From positions 275,457-339,456 of the forward strand of contig CP051233.1 of the NCBI GenBank assembly GCA_017792425.1: a DNA stretch of 64,000 bases. Reading direction: 5' to 3'. This DNA comes from Thalassovita sp. (lineage in GTDB: Bacteria > Pseudomonadota > Alphaproteobacteria > Rhodobacterales > Rhodobacteraceae). Position 1 is the first letter of the stretch; each line of letters starts with the position of its first letter. A program made the translations under genes and the position numbers. The notes beneath the pieces are model-generated. The model saw only the letters and a list, made by a program, of their open reading frames with translations. It had not been told where the DNA came from and ran no database searches. Shown piece by piece: positions 8,378 to 16,425 of this stretch.

Positions 8378-8974
8378 ATGAAACGCAGACATTTTCTGGC
8401 CGGCAGCGCCGCGATGCTGGGTGCGCCTGCCTTTGCCCAAAATGCCAACAGTGCGCAGGATGTGGACGGCGCGGACACTGTCGAGGTGGAGCGCGACCTG
8501 ACCCAGACGGTGCGGCGCAACATTTCCAGTTTCCGCACGCTGGACTGGCGGCCCTATTTCTCTAACCTGCGCAAGGGCGCGATCCTGGTGGATATCGATT
8601 CACGGGCGCTGCACTACTGGTCCGAGGACGGCGAGACCTACAAGCTGTACCCGTCCAGCGTACCGCTGACCGAGGACATGACCCGCAAGGGGCGCACTCA
8701 TGTCGTCCGCAAGGTGGAAGGCCCGGAATGGCGCCCGACCCCGTCGATGCAGAAACGCAACCCGGAATGGCCGCCCTATGTGCCGCCGGGACCGGGGAAC
8801 CCGCTGGGCACCCACGCTTTGTACCTGAGCTGGACCTATTACCGCATTCACGGCACCCACGACACCCGCAAGATTGGCCGCCGGTCATCCAACGGGTGCA
8901 TTGGCCTGTATAACGAACACATCGCCGAGCTGTTCGAATTGGCCAAGGTCGGCACGCAAGTGTTGCTTATTTGA
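8378..8974 (+). CDS. L,D-transpeptidase with Tat-like signal
   Basis: 198 residues. The N-terminus (MKRRHFLAGSAAMLGAPAFA) has twin arginines and a hydrophobic core, consistent with Tat export. The YkuD catalytic segment is HGTHDTRKIGRRSSNGCIGL, with His and Cys in the expected spacing. The GTG nine bases upstream is a rival start, but AGGAG is correctly spaced for the ATG at 8378. It belongs to the ErfK/YbiS-like soluble type, unlike the lipoprotein version at 7167. Predicted role: 3-3 cross-linking or Lpp-type attachment in the periplasm. Confidence 0.9.
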   Translation: MKRRHFLAGSAAMLGAPAFAQNANSAQDVDGADTVEVERDLTQTVRRNISSFRTLDWRPYFSNLRKGAILVDIDSRALHYWSEDGETYKLYPSSVPLTEDMTRKGRTHVVRKVEGPEWRPTPSMQKRNPEWPPYVPPGPGNPLGTHALYLSWTYYRIHGTHDTRKIGRRSSNGCIGLYNEHIAELFELAKVGTQVLLI

Positions 8975-9114
8975 CGACATTTTCAATGTCAGCACAGCGC
9001 CGGCAACAAGTTGCATTTGCATTTGGGGCCATTTGCTGGTTAGACAAAAGCACGAGGTAAGTCTTGCATGCCTGTCGTGTTATCCGCGCGGCAGGTCAAT
9101 CTCTGGAGGATACT

Positions 9115-9297
9115 ATGAAGAAACTCGTTCTCGCTGCTGCACTGACCGCCGCCGCTTCGACCGCATTCGCAGGCAACATGTCTGAGCCGATGATCGAAGC
9201 TCCGGTTATCGTTGAAGAAGCTTCCAGCTCGTCGGCCGGCAACGTCATCGTTCCGCTGCTGATCCTGGCAGTTGTCGCAGCTGTGGCAGCCGACTAA
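9115..9297 (+). CDS. Small exported protein with C-terminal hydrophobic segment
   Basis: 60 residues: signal peptide MKKLVLAAALTAAASTAFA, a short acidic/Ser segment (EPMIEAPVIVEEASSSS) and a C-terminal hydrophobic stretch (NVIVPLLILAVVAAVAAD). The ATG has GGAGG (TCTGGAGGATACT) upstream; a GTG-type extension upstream is not needed. Small proteins of this form recur in Rhodobacterales near hemH, to my recollection, but no function is known to me. A strong terminator follows directly, so it is probably a monocistronic, well-expressed gene. Confidence 0.75.
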   Translation: MKKLVLAAALTAAASTAFAGNMSEPMIEAPVIVEEASSSSAGNVIVPLLILAVVAAVAAD

Positions 9298-9321
9298 TTC
9301 GTTAGTTCGGTTTGAAACAGA

Positions 9322-9352
9322 AAGGGCGGTGGAGCAATCCACCGCCTTTTTT
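9322..9352 (+). terminator. Intrinsic terminator after the 60-residue gene (bidirectional)
   Basis: Nine-base stem GGCGGTGGA / TCCACCGCC (9325-9333, 9338-9346) with a GCAA tetraloop, followed by T6. A-runs on the other side allow it to end the leftward hemH transcript too. Confidence 0.9.
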
Positions 9353-9377
9353 CATGTCCGGGTGTTGTGGGGCTGGA

Positions 9378-10430
9378 TCAGTCCAGCCAGCCCTTCAGGT
9401 TTTCCTGCACGATGTTGGCCAGCGCCGCGATATGGGCCGGTTCGTCGTTCAGGCAGGGGATGTAGGTGAATGATTCGCCCCCTGCGTGTTCGAAACTTTC
9501 GCGGATTTCCTCGTTGATCTCTTCCAGCGTTTCGATGCAGTCGGCGGCAAAGGCCGGGGCGATCACAGCGATGTTCTTTTTCCCCTGACGGGCCAGATCG
9601 GCGACGTGATCCACGGTGTAGGGACGCAGCCATTCCTCGCGGCCAAAGACCGACTGGAAAGTGGTGGTGATCCGGGATTCGTCCCAGCCCAGACGTTCGC
9701 GCAGCATGCGCGTCGATTTCTGGCACTGGCAATGGTAGGGGTCGCCTTCCATCAGGTAGCGTTTCGGCATGCCGTGGTAGGATACGACCAGGATGTCCGG
9801 TTCGCGGTCCAGTTTGGCATAGGCGCGCTCAACGGACTGGGCCAGCGCGTCCACATAGGCGGGATCGTCGTAATAGGCGGGCACGGTGCGGGCGGCGGGT
9901 TGCCATTTTTCCTGCATCAGCGCGCGGAAGAACTGATCGTTCGCCGTGGCCGAGGTCGCGCCTGCGTATTGCGGGTAAAGCGGCAGGAACAGGATTTTCG
10001 TGCAGCCGGCGGCAACCATCTGGCGGACCTTGGATTCAGTGGACGGGTTGCCATAGCGCATGCAGAAATCCACCATCACCTGATCGCCATAACGGGCGGC
10101 CAGCGCCGCGGCCAGAGCGATGGTCTGGTCCTTGGTGATGGTCATCAACGGGCTTTCGTCCTTTTCGGTGTTCCAGATGGACCGGTATGCCTTGCCGCTG
10201 GAAAAGGGCCGCTTGGTCAGAATGATCAGTTGCAGAAGCGGCTGCCATTTCCACGCTGGAAAGTCGATCACGCGCTTGTCGGACAGGAATTCGTTCAGAT
10301 AGCGACGCATGGACCAATAATCGGTGGCGTCCGGCGTACCCAGATTGGCGATGAGTACGCCCACCTTTTCGACTGGGATTTTCGCGTGATCCGCCGGGGC
10401 GTTGGCCGGGCGTTGGGCTTGGTCCGTCAT
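9378..10430 (-). CDS. hemH: Ferrochelatase
   Basis: 350 residues. Inserts Fe(II) into protoporphyrin IX in the last step of heme synthesis. Diagnostic motifs include VGVLIANLGTPDAT at the N-terminus, LPLYPQYAGATSAT, and VSYHGMPKRY with the metal-binding histidine. The C-terminal half has the expected glutamate-rich segment (ETLEEINEEIRESFEHAGG). Length is close to the alphaproteobacterial norm. It is transcribed leftward after the NDUFAF5-like methyltransferase gene, 55 bases apart, so the two may be cotranscribed. Confidence 0.96.
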   Translation of the reverse strand: MTDQAQRPANAPADHAKIPVEKVGVLIANLGTPDATDYWSMRRYLNEFLSDKRVIDFPAWKWQPLLQLIILTKRPFSSGKAYRSIWNTEKDESPLMTITKDQTIALAAALAARYGDQVMVDFCMRYGNPSTESKVRQMVAAGCTKILFLPLYPQYAGATSATANDQFFRALMQEKWQPAARTVPAYYDDPAYVDALAQSVERAYAKLDREPDILVVSYHGMPKRYLMEGDPYHCQCQKSTRMLRERLGWDESRITTTFQSVFGREEWLRPYTVDHVADLARQGKKNIAVIAPAFAADCIETLEEINEEIRESFEHAGGESFTYIPCLNDEPAHIAALANIVQENLKGWLD

Positions 10431-10485
10431 GGGCGCGTTCCGTTTCTAAATGTCATGGTTCGGGATAAGGGGCGGGGCCGCCAGG

Positions 10486-11304
10486 TCAATCCGGCAGTTT
10501 GATCTCTTTCGAGCCGAGCGCATCGGCCAGGCGGGCCGCAGCAGAGCCGGGGCGAAGAGGTTTCGGCTGGCTTTCATCCGGGGCCCAGCCAAGCAGGAAG
10601 ATCATTTCGAACGTGGCCGGGATGCGGCCATCGGCGCCGAAGGATTCGGTGTAGATGTCGGCGGCGGCATGGATCACGCCCGGACGGGTCGGGCGGCGCA
10701 GGCGGGCGTCCAGCGCGTTGCCTTCGCCCATTGCGCGCAGATCGCGCATCAGGTGCAGCGGAGTCTGGTAACTGACGTTCAGCGGCAGGCTGTCGGCGAC
10801 GGGCAGGGCGAACCCGGCGCGCTGCAGCAGCCCGCCCAGATCGCGGATTTCAGCCATTGGGGCCACGCGCGGGGACAGGCCGCCGGTCAGGCGCGATTCT
10901 GCCTCGGCCAAGGCGGCGCGCAATTCGTGCAGGGTTTGGCCGCCGAACAGCGCGGCGATGAACAGGCCGTCCGGTTTCAGCGCACGGCGCGACTGGATCA
11001 ACTGCCCAACGGGATCGCTGGCCCAGTGCATGGACAGGGCGTGGATCACCAGATCATGTGCTTCGGGCTCTAGGTCCAGAATGTCGTCGTCCGCGACGAT
11101 CCGTGCGCCGGGAAACACGCCAGCCCAGAAATCGGGAAAACCTGTCACGACGACGGGCGCCGTAAAGGATTTGTTAACCAGTGATAGCCGATCCTGAAAT
11201 TCTTCGGCTGCAGTTTCCAGCAGGAACAGCGCGGGGTCGCGCAGGGCGCGGGCACGGTTGCGCGTCAGGGCCGCGCGGTCGGTCAGTTTGGGCAGGTCAC
11301 TCAT
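10486..11304 (-). CDS. NDUFAF5/BioC-like SAM-dependent protein
   Basis: 272 residues. The sequence DLVIHALSMHWASDP, RRALKPDGLFIAALFGG, TLHELR and GGLSPRVAPM follows the NDUFAF5 pattern, a complex I assembly factor related to BioC. Mitochondrial NDUFAF5 hydroxylates an arginine of the NDUFS7 subunit, so a similar role is plausible; a BioC role is less likely as no biotin genes are near. The usual GxGxG SAM-binding motif I is degenerate (VVVTGFPDFWAG). The ATG at 11304 lies only 18 bases from the divergent comF start and has no convincing ribosome site. Confidence 0.75.
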   Translation of the reverse strand: MSDLPKLTDRAALTRNRARALRDPALFLLETAAEEFQDRLSLVNKSFTAPVVVTGFPDFWAGVFPGARIVADDDILDLEPEAHDLVIHALSMHWASDPVGQLIQSRRALKPDGLFIAALFGGQTLHELRAALAEAESRLTGGLSPRVAPMAEIRDLGGLLQRAGFALPVADSLPLNVSYQTPLHLMRDLRAMGEGNALDARLRRPTRPGVIHAAADIYTESFGADGRIPATFEMIFLLGWAPDESQPKPLRPGSAAARLADALGSKEIKLPD

Positions 11305-11322
11305 GGGCTGGTAGATAAAGCG

Positions 11323-12051
11323 ATGCGCGAGAAGTTTCAAACGGCGTTGCGCCTGATTTATCCGCCGCGCTGTCTTTGTTGCGGTGACATGGTGGAATCA
11401 GAGTTCGGCCTGTGCGGACCGTGTTGGCGGGATACGCCGTTCATCACCGGGCTGACCTGCGACGCCTGCGGCACGCCGCTGATCGGGGAATCGGATGGCG
11501 GGCCGGAATTGTGTGATGATTGCTTGGCCACGCCGCGCCCCTGGTCGCGTGGGCGGGCGGTGATGCTGTACCGGGACAACGGGCGCCGGCTGGTGATGGA
11601 TCTGAAACACGGCGATCGGCACGAAATCGCGCGCGGGGCAGGGCGCTGGATGGCGTCCACTGGACGCGAGTTGTTGTGGGGAAACCCCGTGGTCGCGCCA
11701 GTACCGCTGCACTGGACACGTCTTTTGAAACGGCGCTTCAACCAGTCGGCGCTGCTGTCGCAGGGGGTGGCGCAGGCTGCGGCGGTGACCCATTGTCCCG
11801 ATCTGCTGATCCGTCCGATGCGCACGCGGCCCACCAAGGGGCAATCGCGCGCGGAACGGTTTGCGCTGATGCAGGGATCCATTGCGGTGCATCCCAAACG
11901 GGGGCATCTGGTGCAGGGGCGGCACGTGGTGCTGGTGGATGACGTGATGACCACGGGGGCCACGCTGACGGCGGCGGCGGACGCCTGTCTGGTAGCCGGG
12001 GCCTGCGATGTTTCAGCGCTGGTACTGGCGCGCGTGGTGAATGATGCCTAA
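11323..12051 (+). CDS. ComF-family phosphoribosyltransferase-like protein
   Basis: 242 residues. The N-terminus carries cysteine pairs of a zinc ribbon (CLCCG, CGPC, CDACG, CDDC, residues ~18-67). The C-terminal half is a type I phosphoribosyltransferase fold with the PRPP motif VLVDDVMTTGATL (~203-215). ComF is needed for DNA uptake in competent bacteria; in alphaproteobacteria and gene-transfer-agent producers it is linked to DNA acquisition. A true phosphoribosyltransferase activity has not been shown for the family. Divergent from the NDUFAF5-like gene with only 18 bases between start codons. Confidence 0.88.
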   Translation: MREKFQTALRLIYPPRCLCCGDMVESEFGLCGPCWRDTPFITGLTCDACGTPLIGESDGGPELCDDCLATPRPWSRGRAVMLYRDNGRRLVMDLKHGDRHEIARGAGRWMASTGRELLWGNPVVAPVPLHWTRLLKRRFNQSALLSQGVAQAAAVTHCPDLLIRPMRTRPTKGQSRAERFALMQGSIAVHPKRGHLVQGRHVVLVDDVMTTGATLTAAADACLVAGACDVSALVLARVVNDA

Positions 12052-12090
12052 GTTCTGTGTCAAATGTACTTTTGACCGGGAACCGATCGA

Positions 12091-12345
12091 ATGAAGCCTG
12101 TCGAGATCTATACCTCGCCCACCTGCGGGTTTTGCCATGCGGCCAAGCGCCTGCTGAACAAGAAAGGCGTGGAATACCATGAGATTGACGTATTTGCCCA
12201 GCCTGACCGCAAGCCAGAGATGATTCAGCGTGCGAACGGGCGGCGCACCGTGCCGCAGATATTTGTCGGGGAAACCCATGTGGGTGGGTGTGACGACCTG
12301 TACGAGCTGGAATCGGACGGTAAGCTGGACGCGCTGCTGGGCTGA
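12091..12345 (+). CDS. grxC: Glutaredoxin 3
   Basis: 84 residues, cytoplasmic thiol oxidoreductase reduced by glutathione. The active site is C12-G-F-C15, a variant of the common CPYC. The cis-proline motif TVPQIFVGETHVGGCDDL follows at ~50-68. Length equals the short class of bacterial Grx. It is placed between comF and a nitrilase-fold gene, with a 6-base gap to the latter, and likely shares its transcript. Confidence 0.92.
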   Translation: MKPVEIYTSPTCGFCHAAKRLLNKKGVEYHEIDVFAQPDRKPEMIQRANGRRTVPQIFVGETHVGGCDDLYELESDGKLDALLG

Positions 12346-12351
12346 TCCGTG

Positions 12352-13185
12352 ATGCGCGTTGCCCTGCTTCAGATGACTTCTTCGGACGATCCGGCGGCCA
12401 ATCTGCCGGTGACCCGGGCCATGCTGCGCGAAGCGGTGGCGGGCGGGGCCGAATTCGTGCTGACGCCCGAGGTGACGAACTGCATATCCGCCAGCCGGAC
12501 CCGGCAGCAAGCGGTATTGCAGCACGAAGATGTGGACCAGACGCTGGCGGCGTTGCGCGCGGATGCGCGGGATCTGGGGGTCTGGTTGCTGATCGGATCG
12601 CTGGCGCTGAAAACCGGGGATGCGGACGGGCGCTTTGCCAACCGGTCCTTCCTGATCGCGCCAGATGGCGAGATCGAGGCGCGCTATGACAAGATCCACA
12701 TGTTCGACGTGCAGGTGTCGGAAACCGAAACCTACCGGGAATCGGCAGGATACAGGTCGGGAACCCAGGCGGTCGCGGTTTACACAGGGTTCGCCAAGGT
12801 CGGGATGACGGTCTGTTATGACGTGCGGTTCCCCTATCTGTACCGGGCACTGGCGCAGGCCGGGGCGGGAATCCTGACGGTGCCATCCGCGTTTTCCCCT
12901 GTAACAGGCGCCGCGCATTGGGAACCGTTGCTGCGCGCGCGGGCCATAGAAACCGGGTGCTTCGTGCTAGCGCCTGCGCAAACCGGGACGCATGTGGCCC
13001 GTGCCGGAAAGCCGCGCCAGACCTATGGCCGCAGCATGGCCATTTCGCCTTGGGGCGAGGTATTGGCGGACGCGGGCACCGAACCGGGGATAACCTTCGT
13101 TGATCTTGATCTGTCAGACGTGGCAAAAGCCAGATCACGTATTCCGTCCCTGACCCATGACCGAGAGTTCGACGCGCCCTTATGA
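12352..13185 (+). CDS. Carbon-nitrogen hydrolase (Nit-type amidase)
   Basis: 277 residues with the nitrilase-superfamily catalytic triad E40 (LTPEVTN), K114 (YDKIHMFD) and C155 (TVCYDVRFP). The layout matches the NIT1/NIT2 branch, whose members hydrolyse omega-amides or deaminated glutathione. Position right after grxC fits a glutathione-repair role, but this is inference. The ATG at 12352 is preferred to the GTG one codon earlier. Its end overlaps the MarR gene by 4 bases (ATGA), so the two are translationally coupled. Confidence 0.87.
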   Translation: MRVALLQMTSSDDPAANLPVTRAMLREAVAGGAEFVLTPEVTNCISASRTRQQAVLQHEDVDQTLAALRADARDLGVWLLIGSLALKTGDADGRFANRSFLIAPDGEIEARYDKIHMFDVQVSETETYRESAGYRSGTQAVAVYTGFAKVGMTVCYDVRFPYLYRALAQAGAGILTVPSAFSPVTGAAHWEPLLRARAIETGCFVLAPAQTGTHVARAGKPRQTYGRSMAISPWGEVLADAGTEPGITFVDLDLSDVAKARSRIPSLTHDREFDAPL

Positions 13186-13622
13186 ACGATGCCAGCCAAG
13201 CCCTTGCCATCGCCATGTTCAGCGAGCTGCTGACAGCGGATCAGCTGATCCGAAACCGTCTGGGCAAGGTGCTGCCGAAGGGCATGGAGATTTCGCATTT
13301 TTCGGTGCTGAACCATCTGGCGCGGGTGGGGGATGAACGCACCCCGGCGCAACTGGCCAAAAGCTTTCACGTTACGCGTGGAGCGATGACCAACACGTTG
13401 AACAAGCTGGAATGGGCCGGGTACATCCACATCCGCCCCGACTGGGACGATGCGCGGCGCAAGATGGTGGCGATCAGCCCCGCCGGGCGTCAGGCGCGCG
13501 ATGCGGCGCTGGCAGCGATTTCGCCGATGATCACCGAACTGGTGAACGAACTGGGCGACGAAAAGGTGCGTGCCGCCTTGCCGACCCTGCGCGAATTGCG
13601 CCTGAAGCTGGAAGAAAGCTAA
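13182..13622 (+). CDS. MarR-family transcriptional regulator
   Basis: 146 residues. A winged helix-turn-helix occupies residues ~45-105: TPAQLAKSFHVTRGAMTNTLNKLE is the recognition region and RPDWDDARRKMVAISPAG the wing. MarR proteins bind palindromic operators as dimers and usually respond to small ligands. No palindromic operator could be assigned in the short intergenic regions nearby. It is coupled to the amidase gene by an ATGA overlap. Its target is unknown. The stop overlaps the end of the YCII-like gene (4 bases). Confidence 0.9.
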   Translation: MNDASQALAIAMFSELLTADQLIRNRLGKVLPKGMEISHFSVLNHLARVGDERTPAQLAKSFHVTRGAMTNTLNKLEWAGYIHIRPDWDDARRKMVAISPAGRQARDAALAAISPMITELVNELGDEKVRAALPTLRELRLKLEES

Positions 13623-13924
13623 GCCTTCAGCGCCGGGTGCAGGTTGTTGGGCAGGAATTGCGTGATGCGGACGTCAGCCACGTTGGCGGTGACGAACGGA
13701 TCGGCTGACAGGTAGTCGTGCGCCTCTTCCAAGGACGGGGCCATCATCACCACCATGCCGCCGGTGCGCGGCACCTTGGGACCGGAGGCGAGGAACCGCC
13801 GCTCGGCATAGGCGCGGCGGACGAAGTCCATGTGTGGTTCCAGCACCGCCTGCACCTGTTCGAACGGGACGGTGTATTCGATGTCCACGGTGAACAGGGA
13901 CCAGCCTTTGGGGATCAGGGTCAT
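13619..13924 (-). CDS. YCII-related protein
   Basis: 101 residues, dimeric alpha-beta (ferredoxin-like) fold of the YciI/DGPF type. The family signature is visible in HMDFVRRAYAERRFLASGP and the SLEEAHDYLSADPFV segment. Biochemical function of most members is unknown. The ATG at 13924 overlaps the stop of ubiG in an ATGA arrangement, so it is translated from the ubiG transcript; a longer version reading into ubiG has no support. Confidence 0.8.
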   Translation of the reverse strand: MTLIPKGWSLFTVDIEYTVPFEQVQAVLEPHMDFVRRAYAERRFLASGPKVPRTGGMVVMMAPSLEEAHDYLSADPFVTANVADVRITQFLPNNLHPALKA

Positions 13925-14670
13925 GCGGCGGGCCTGATGCTGGCGGTGACGTAGTTCACGGACAGATCCCGATCCGAGATCGACCATTGCCACGACACCG
14001 GGTTAAACACGAACCCTTTGCGGTCCACCGGGGTCAGGCCGGCATTGGCGATCAGGGAATAGAGTTCGTCCGGCGTGATGAACTTATGCCAGTCATGGGT
14101 GCCCTTGGGCAGCCAGCGCATGACGTATTCCGCGCCGACGATGGCCACGGCAAAGGATTTCGGGTTGCGGTTGATGGTTGAACACAGCATCAGCCCGCCG
14201 GGTTTCAGCAACTGGCGGCACGCGGTCAGATAGGCCAGCGGATCGGCCACGTGTTCCACCACCTCCATGTTCAGCACCACGTCGAACTGTTCCCCGGCGG
14301 CGGCCAGTTCTTCGGCGGTGATGTTGCGATAGTCGATCTCCAGCCCGGATTGCTCGGCGTGGATTTTCGCAACCGGGATGTTCCCGGCGGCGGCATCGGC
14401 ACCCACCACGGTGGCCCCCAGACGCGCCATCGGTTCGGACAGCAACCCGCCGCCACAGCCGATGTCCAGCAGGCGCAGGCCCTTGAATGGGGCTGGCTGG
14501 GTCAGGTCGCGGTCGAATTCCCCGGCAATCTGGCGGGTGATGTAGTCCAGCCGGCACGGGTTCATCAGGTGCAGCGGCTTGAACTTGCCCTTGGGATCCC
14601 ACCATTCGGCGGCCATTGCTTCGAACTTGGCGACTTCGGCTGGATCGACAGTGGTCTGAGCGGCTTGCAT
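13921..14670 (-). CDS. ubiG: Ubiquinone biosynthesis O-methyltransferase
   Basis: 249 residues. Performs both O-methylations in ubiquinone synthesis. The N-terminal VDPAEVAKFEAMAAEWWDP and SAM motif LLDIGCGGGLLSEPMARLGA are diagnostic, followed by LNMEVVEHVADP and STINRNPKSF. The ATG at 14670 has GGAGAG at good spacing; an ATG four codons upstream (14682) is a possible alternative. It starts a two-gene leftward unit with the YCII-like gene and is divergent from pip. Confidence 0.95.
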   Translation of the reverse strand: MQAAQTTVDPAEVAKFEAMAAEWWDPKGKFKPLHLMNPCRLDYITRQIAGEFDRDLTQPAPFKGLRLLDIGCGGGLLSEPMARLGATVVGADAAAGNIPVAKIHAEQSGLEIDYRNITAEELAAAGEQFDVVLNMEVVEHVADPLAYLTACRQLLKPGGLMLCSTINRNPKSFAVAIVGAEYVMRWLPKGTHDWHKFITPDELYSLIANAGLTPVDRKGFVFNPVSWQWSISDRDLSVNYVTASIRPAA

Positions 14671-14718
14671 TCTGCTCTCCATGTGGTTCTCTGGATTTGT
14701 ACCCTATATAGGATGATC

Positions 14719-15702
14719 ATGGACAAATTCTCGGGCCAAAAAAGCGCACTTCAGTACCTGCATCCGCCGATCGATCCGTTTGATCAGCGCATGCTGGATG
14801 TTGGCGACGGGCACAAGGTGTATCTGGAGCAATCCGGCAATCCGCAGGGCCTGCCCGTGGTGGTGTTTCATGGCGGGCCGGGGGGCGGGTGCAGTCCGGC
14901 GATGCGGCGATACTTTGACCCCAAGGCTTACCGGATCATTCTGTTCGATCAGCGCGGCTGCGGCCGGTCACGGCCCCATGCCAGCGTGCAGGACAACACC
15001 ACCTGGCACCTGGTGCGGGATATAGAGCTGATTCGCGAAACGTTGGGCATCGACAGTTGGATTGTGTTCGGTGGCAGTTGGGGCGCGACGCTGGCGCTGA
15101 TCTATGCGCAGGAACATCCAGACAGGATACGCGCGCTGGTGTTGCGCGGTGTGTTCCTTGCGACACAGGCGGAACTGCACTGGTTCTATGGTGGCGGTGC
15201 GGGCAAATTCTGGCCCGAGACCTGGGCGCGCTTTGCGGACCTGATCCCCGAGGATGAACAGGGTGACATGATCGCGGCCTATCACAGGCGCCTGTTCAGC
15301 GGTGATATTCCTACGGAACTGAAATACGCCCGTGCTTGGGCGGAATGGGAAAATGCGCTGGCCTCTATCAATTCCACCGGGCATGGGGGTGAGGCGCCGG
15401 GGGAATATGCGCGGGCCTTTGCGCGGCTGGAGAATCATTTCTTCACCAACGGCGCGTTCCTGGAGCATGATGGGCAAATCCTGGACCGGATGGACCGCAT
15501 CGGCCATATCCCCGGGGTGATCGTGCAGGGGCGCTATGACATGATCTGCCCGCCGCAAGGGGCCTGGAACTTGGCGCGGCGCTGGCCGAATGCTGAACTG
15601 AAAATGCTGCGGAACGCCGGGCATGCGCTGTCGGAACCGGTGATCAGCGCCGAATTGGTGCGGGTGATGGACCGGATCGCGGAAGAGGGTGGCCTGGTCT
15701 GA
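14719..15702 (+). CDS. pip: Proline iminopeptidase
   Basis: 327 residues, alpha/beta hydrolase of peptidase family S33 that removes N-terminal proline. Family motifs are HGGPGGG (oxyanion region), DQRGCGRSRPHA, and the nucleophile elbow GGSWGATLAL; the acid is in QGRYDMICP and the histidine in NAGHALSEP. AGGA lies five bases before the ATG at 14719; another ATG six bases earlier is less well spaced. Divergent from ubiG. A terminator-like hairpin follows 97 bases after its stop. Confidence 0.93.
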   Translation: MDKFSGQKSALQYLHPPIDPFDQRMLDVGDGHKVYLEQSGNPQGLPVVVFHGGPGGGCSPAMRRYFDPKAYRIILFDQRGCGRSRPHASVQDNTTWHLVRDIELIRETLGIDSWIVFGGSWGATLALIYAQEHPDRIRALVLRGVFLATQAELHWFYGGGAGKFWPETWARFADLIPEDEQGDMIAAYHRRLFSGDIPTELKYARAWAEWENALASINSTGHGGEAPGEYARAFARLENHFFTNGAFLEHDGQILDRMDRIGHIPGVIVQGRYDMICPPQGAWNLARRWPNAELKMLRNAGHALSEPVISAELVRVMDRIAEEGGLV

Positions 15703-15746
15703 TCCAATCTGCGCTTGCAGATTCAGCGGCAAGGGCGTATATGGCC

Positions 15747-15821
15747 TTCAACAGCGGTGCGCTGGGGGTTCGCTCCTGACGCTCCACCGGGAAATTCGAC
15801 GGGCCGCTGGCCCGTTTTTTT
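15747..15821 (+). promoter_or_regulatory. rimP leader: terminator hairpin with possible antiterminator
   Basis: Stem ACGGGCC / GGCCCGT (15799-15805, 15809-15815) with a GCT loop and a run of seven T ends 15 bases before rimP. An upstream CAGCGG (from ~15747) is exactly complementary to CCGCTG inside the terminator, so an alternative, antiterminated fold is possible. It could simply be the terminator of pip; the proximity to the rimP-nusA-infB operon, which is controlled by leader attenuation in other proteobacteria, suggests regulation. Confidence 0.6.
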
Positions 15822-15835
15822 ATGTCTGGACGAAG

Positions 15836-16423
15836 ATGAGCAATGACCTGATAGCCAAGACCGCGATTGATCGTCGCCTGGCCGAGATCGTTGGACCCGT
15901 GATCAGCGACATGGGGTTCGAACTGGTGCGGGTGCGTCTGATGGGCGGCAAGACCAACACGCTTCAGATCATGGCCGAGCGCCCCGAAGGCGGGATCGAA
16001 GTGGATGAATGCGCCCAGATCAGCACCGCCGTGTCCGCCGTGCTGGACGTAGAGGATCCGCTGACCGACCAATATATCCTGGAAGTGTCCAGCCCTGGCA
16101 TCGACCGCCCGCTGACCCGGATGAAAGATTTCGAGACTTACGAGGGCTACGAGGCCAAGATCGAAACCGCCGACATGGTCGCGGGCCGCAAACGCTTCAA
16201 GGGTGAGCTGGCTGGCATCGAAGGCGACGAGGTGCTGATCAACATCGAAGAGGGCGGCGAAACCGTGACCGTTGGCTTGAATTTTGACTGGCTGGCCGAC
16301 GCCAAACTGGTGCTGACCGATGAACTGATCCGCGAGGCATTGCGCCAACGCAAGGCCGCCGGCACCTTCAACGAAGATAATTTTGACGAGATCGAAACCG
16401 ATACCGGTTCCCAGGAGGACTGA
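15836..16423 (+). CDS. rimP: Ribosome maturation factor RimP
   Basis: 195 residues, cytoplasmic factor for 30S subunit assembly. The N-terminal alpha/beta domain contains GFELVRVRLMGG and YILEVSSPGIDRPL, the family signature. A C-terminal SH3-like domain (residues ~100-160) is followed by an acidic tail longer than that of E. coli RimP (150 aa). First gene of the classical rimP-nusA-ylxR-infB operon; nusA begins two bases after its stop. The start ATG is the one 15 bases beyond a T-run hairpin. Confidence 0.95.
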   Translation: MSNDLIAKTAIDRRLAEIVGPVISDMGFELVRVRLMGGKTNTLQIMAERPEGGIEVDECAQISTAVSAVLDVEDPLTDQYILEVSSPGIDRPLTRMKDFETYEGYEAKIETADMVAGRKRFKGELAGIEGDEVLINIEEGGETVTVGLNFDWLADAKLVLTDELIREALRQRKAAGTFNEDNFDEIETDTGSQED

Positions 16424-16425
16424 AC

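Noticed and set aside
11738..13216. A 492-codon minus-strand frame across comF, grxC and the amidase
   Set aside because: Pro/Arg-rich composition, and it runs across three genes with intact active sites on the other strand.
15725..15785. tRNA-like look of the pip-rimP spacer (GGTTCG and an apparent CCA)
   Set aside because: No acceptor stem can be paired and no cloverleaf forms; the section reads better as a leader or a terminator.
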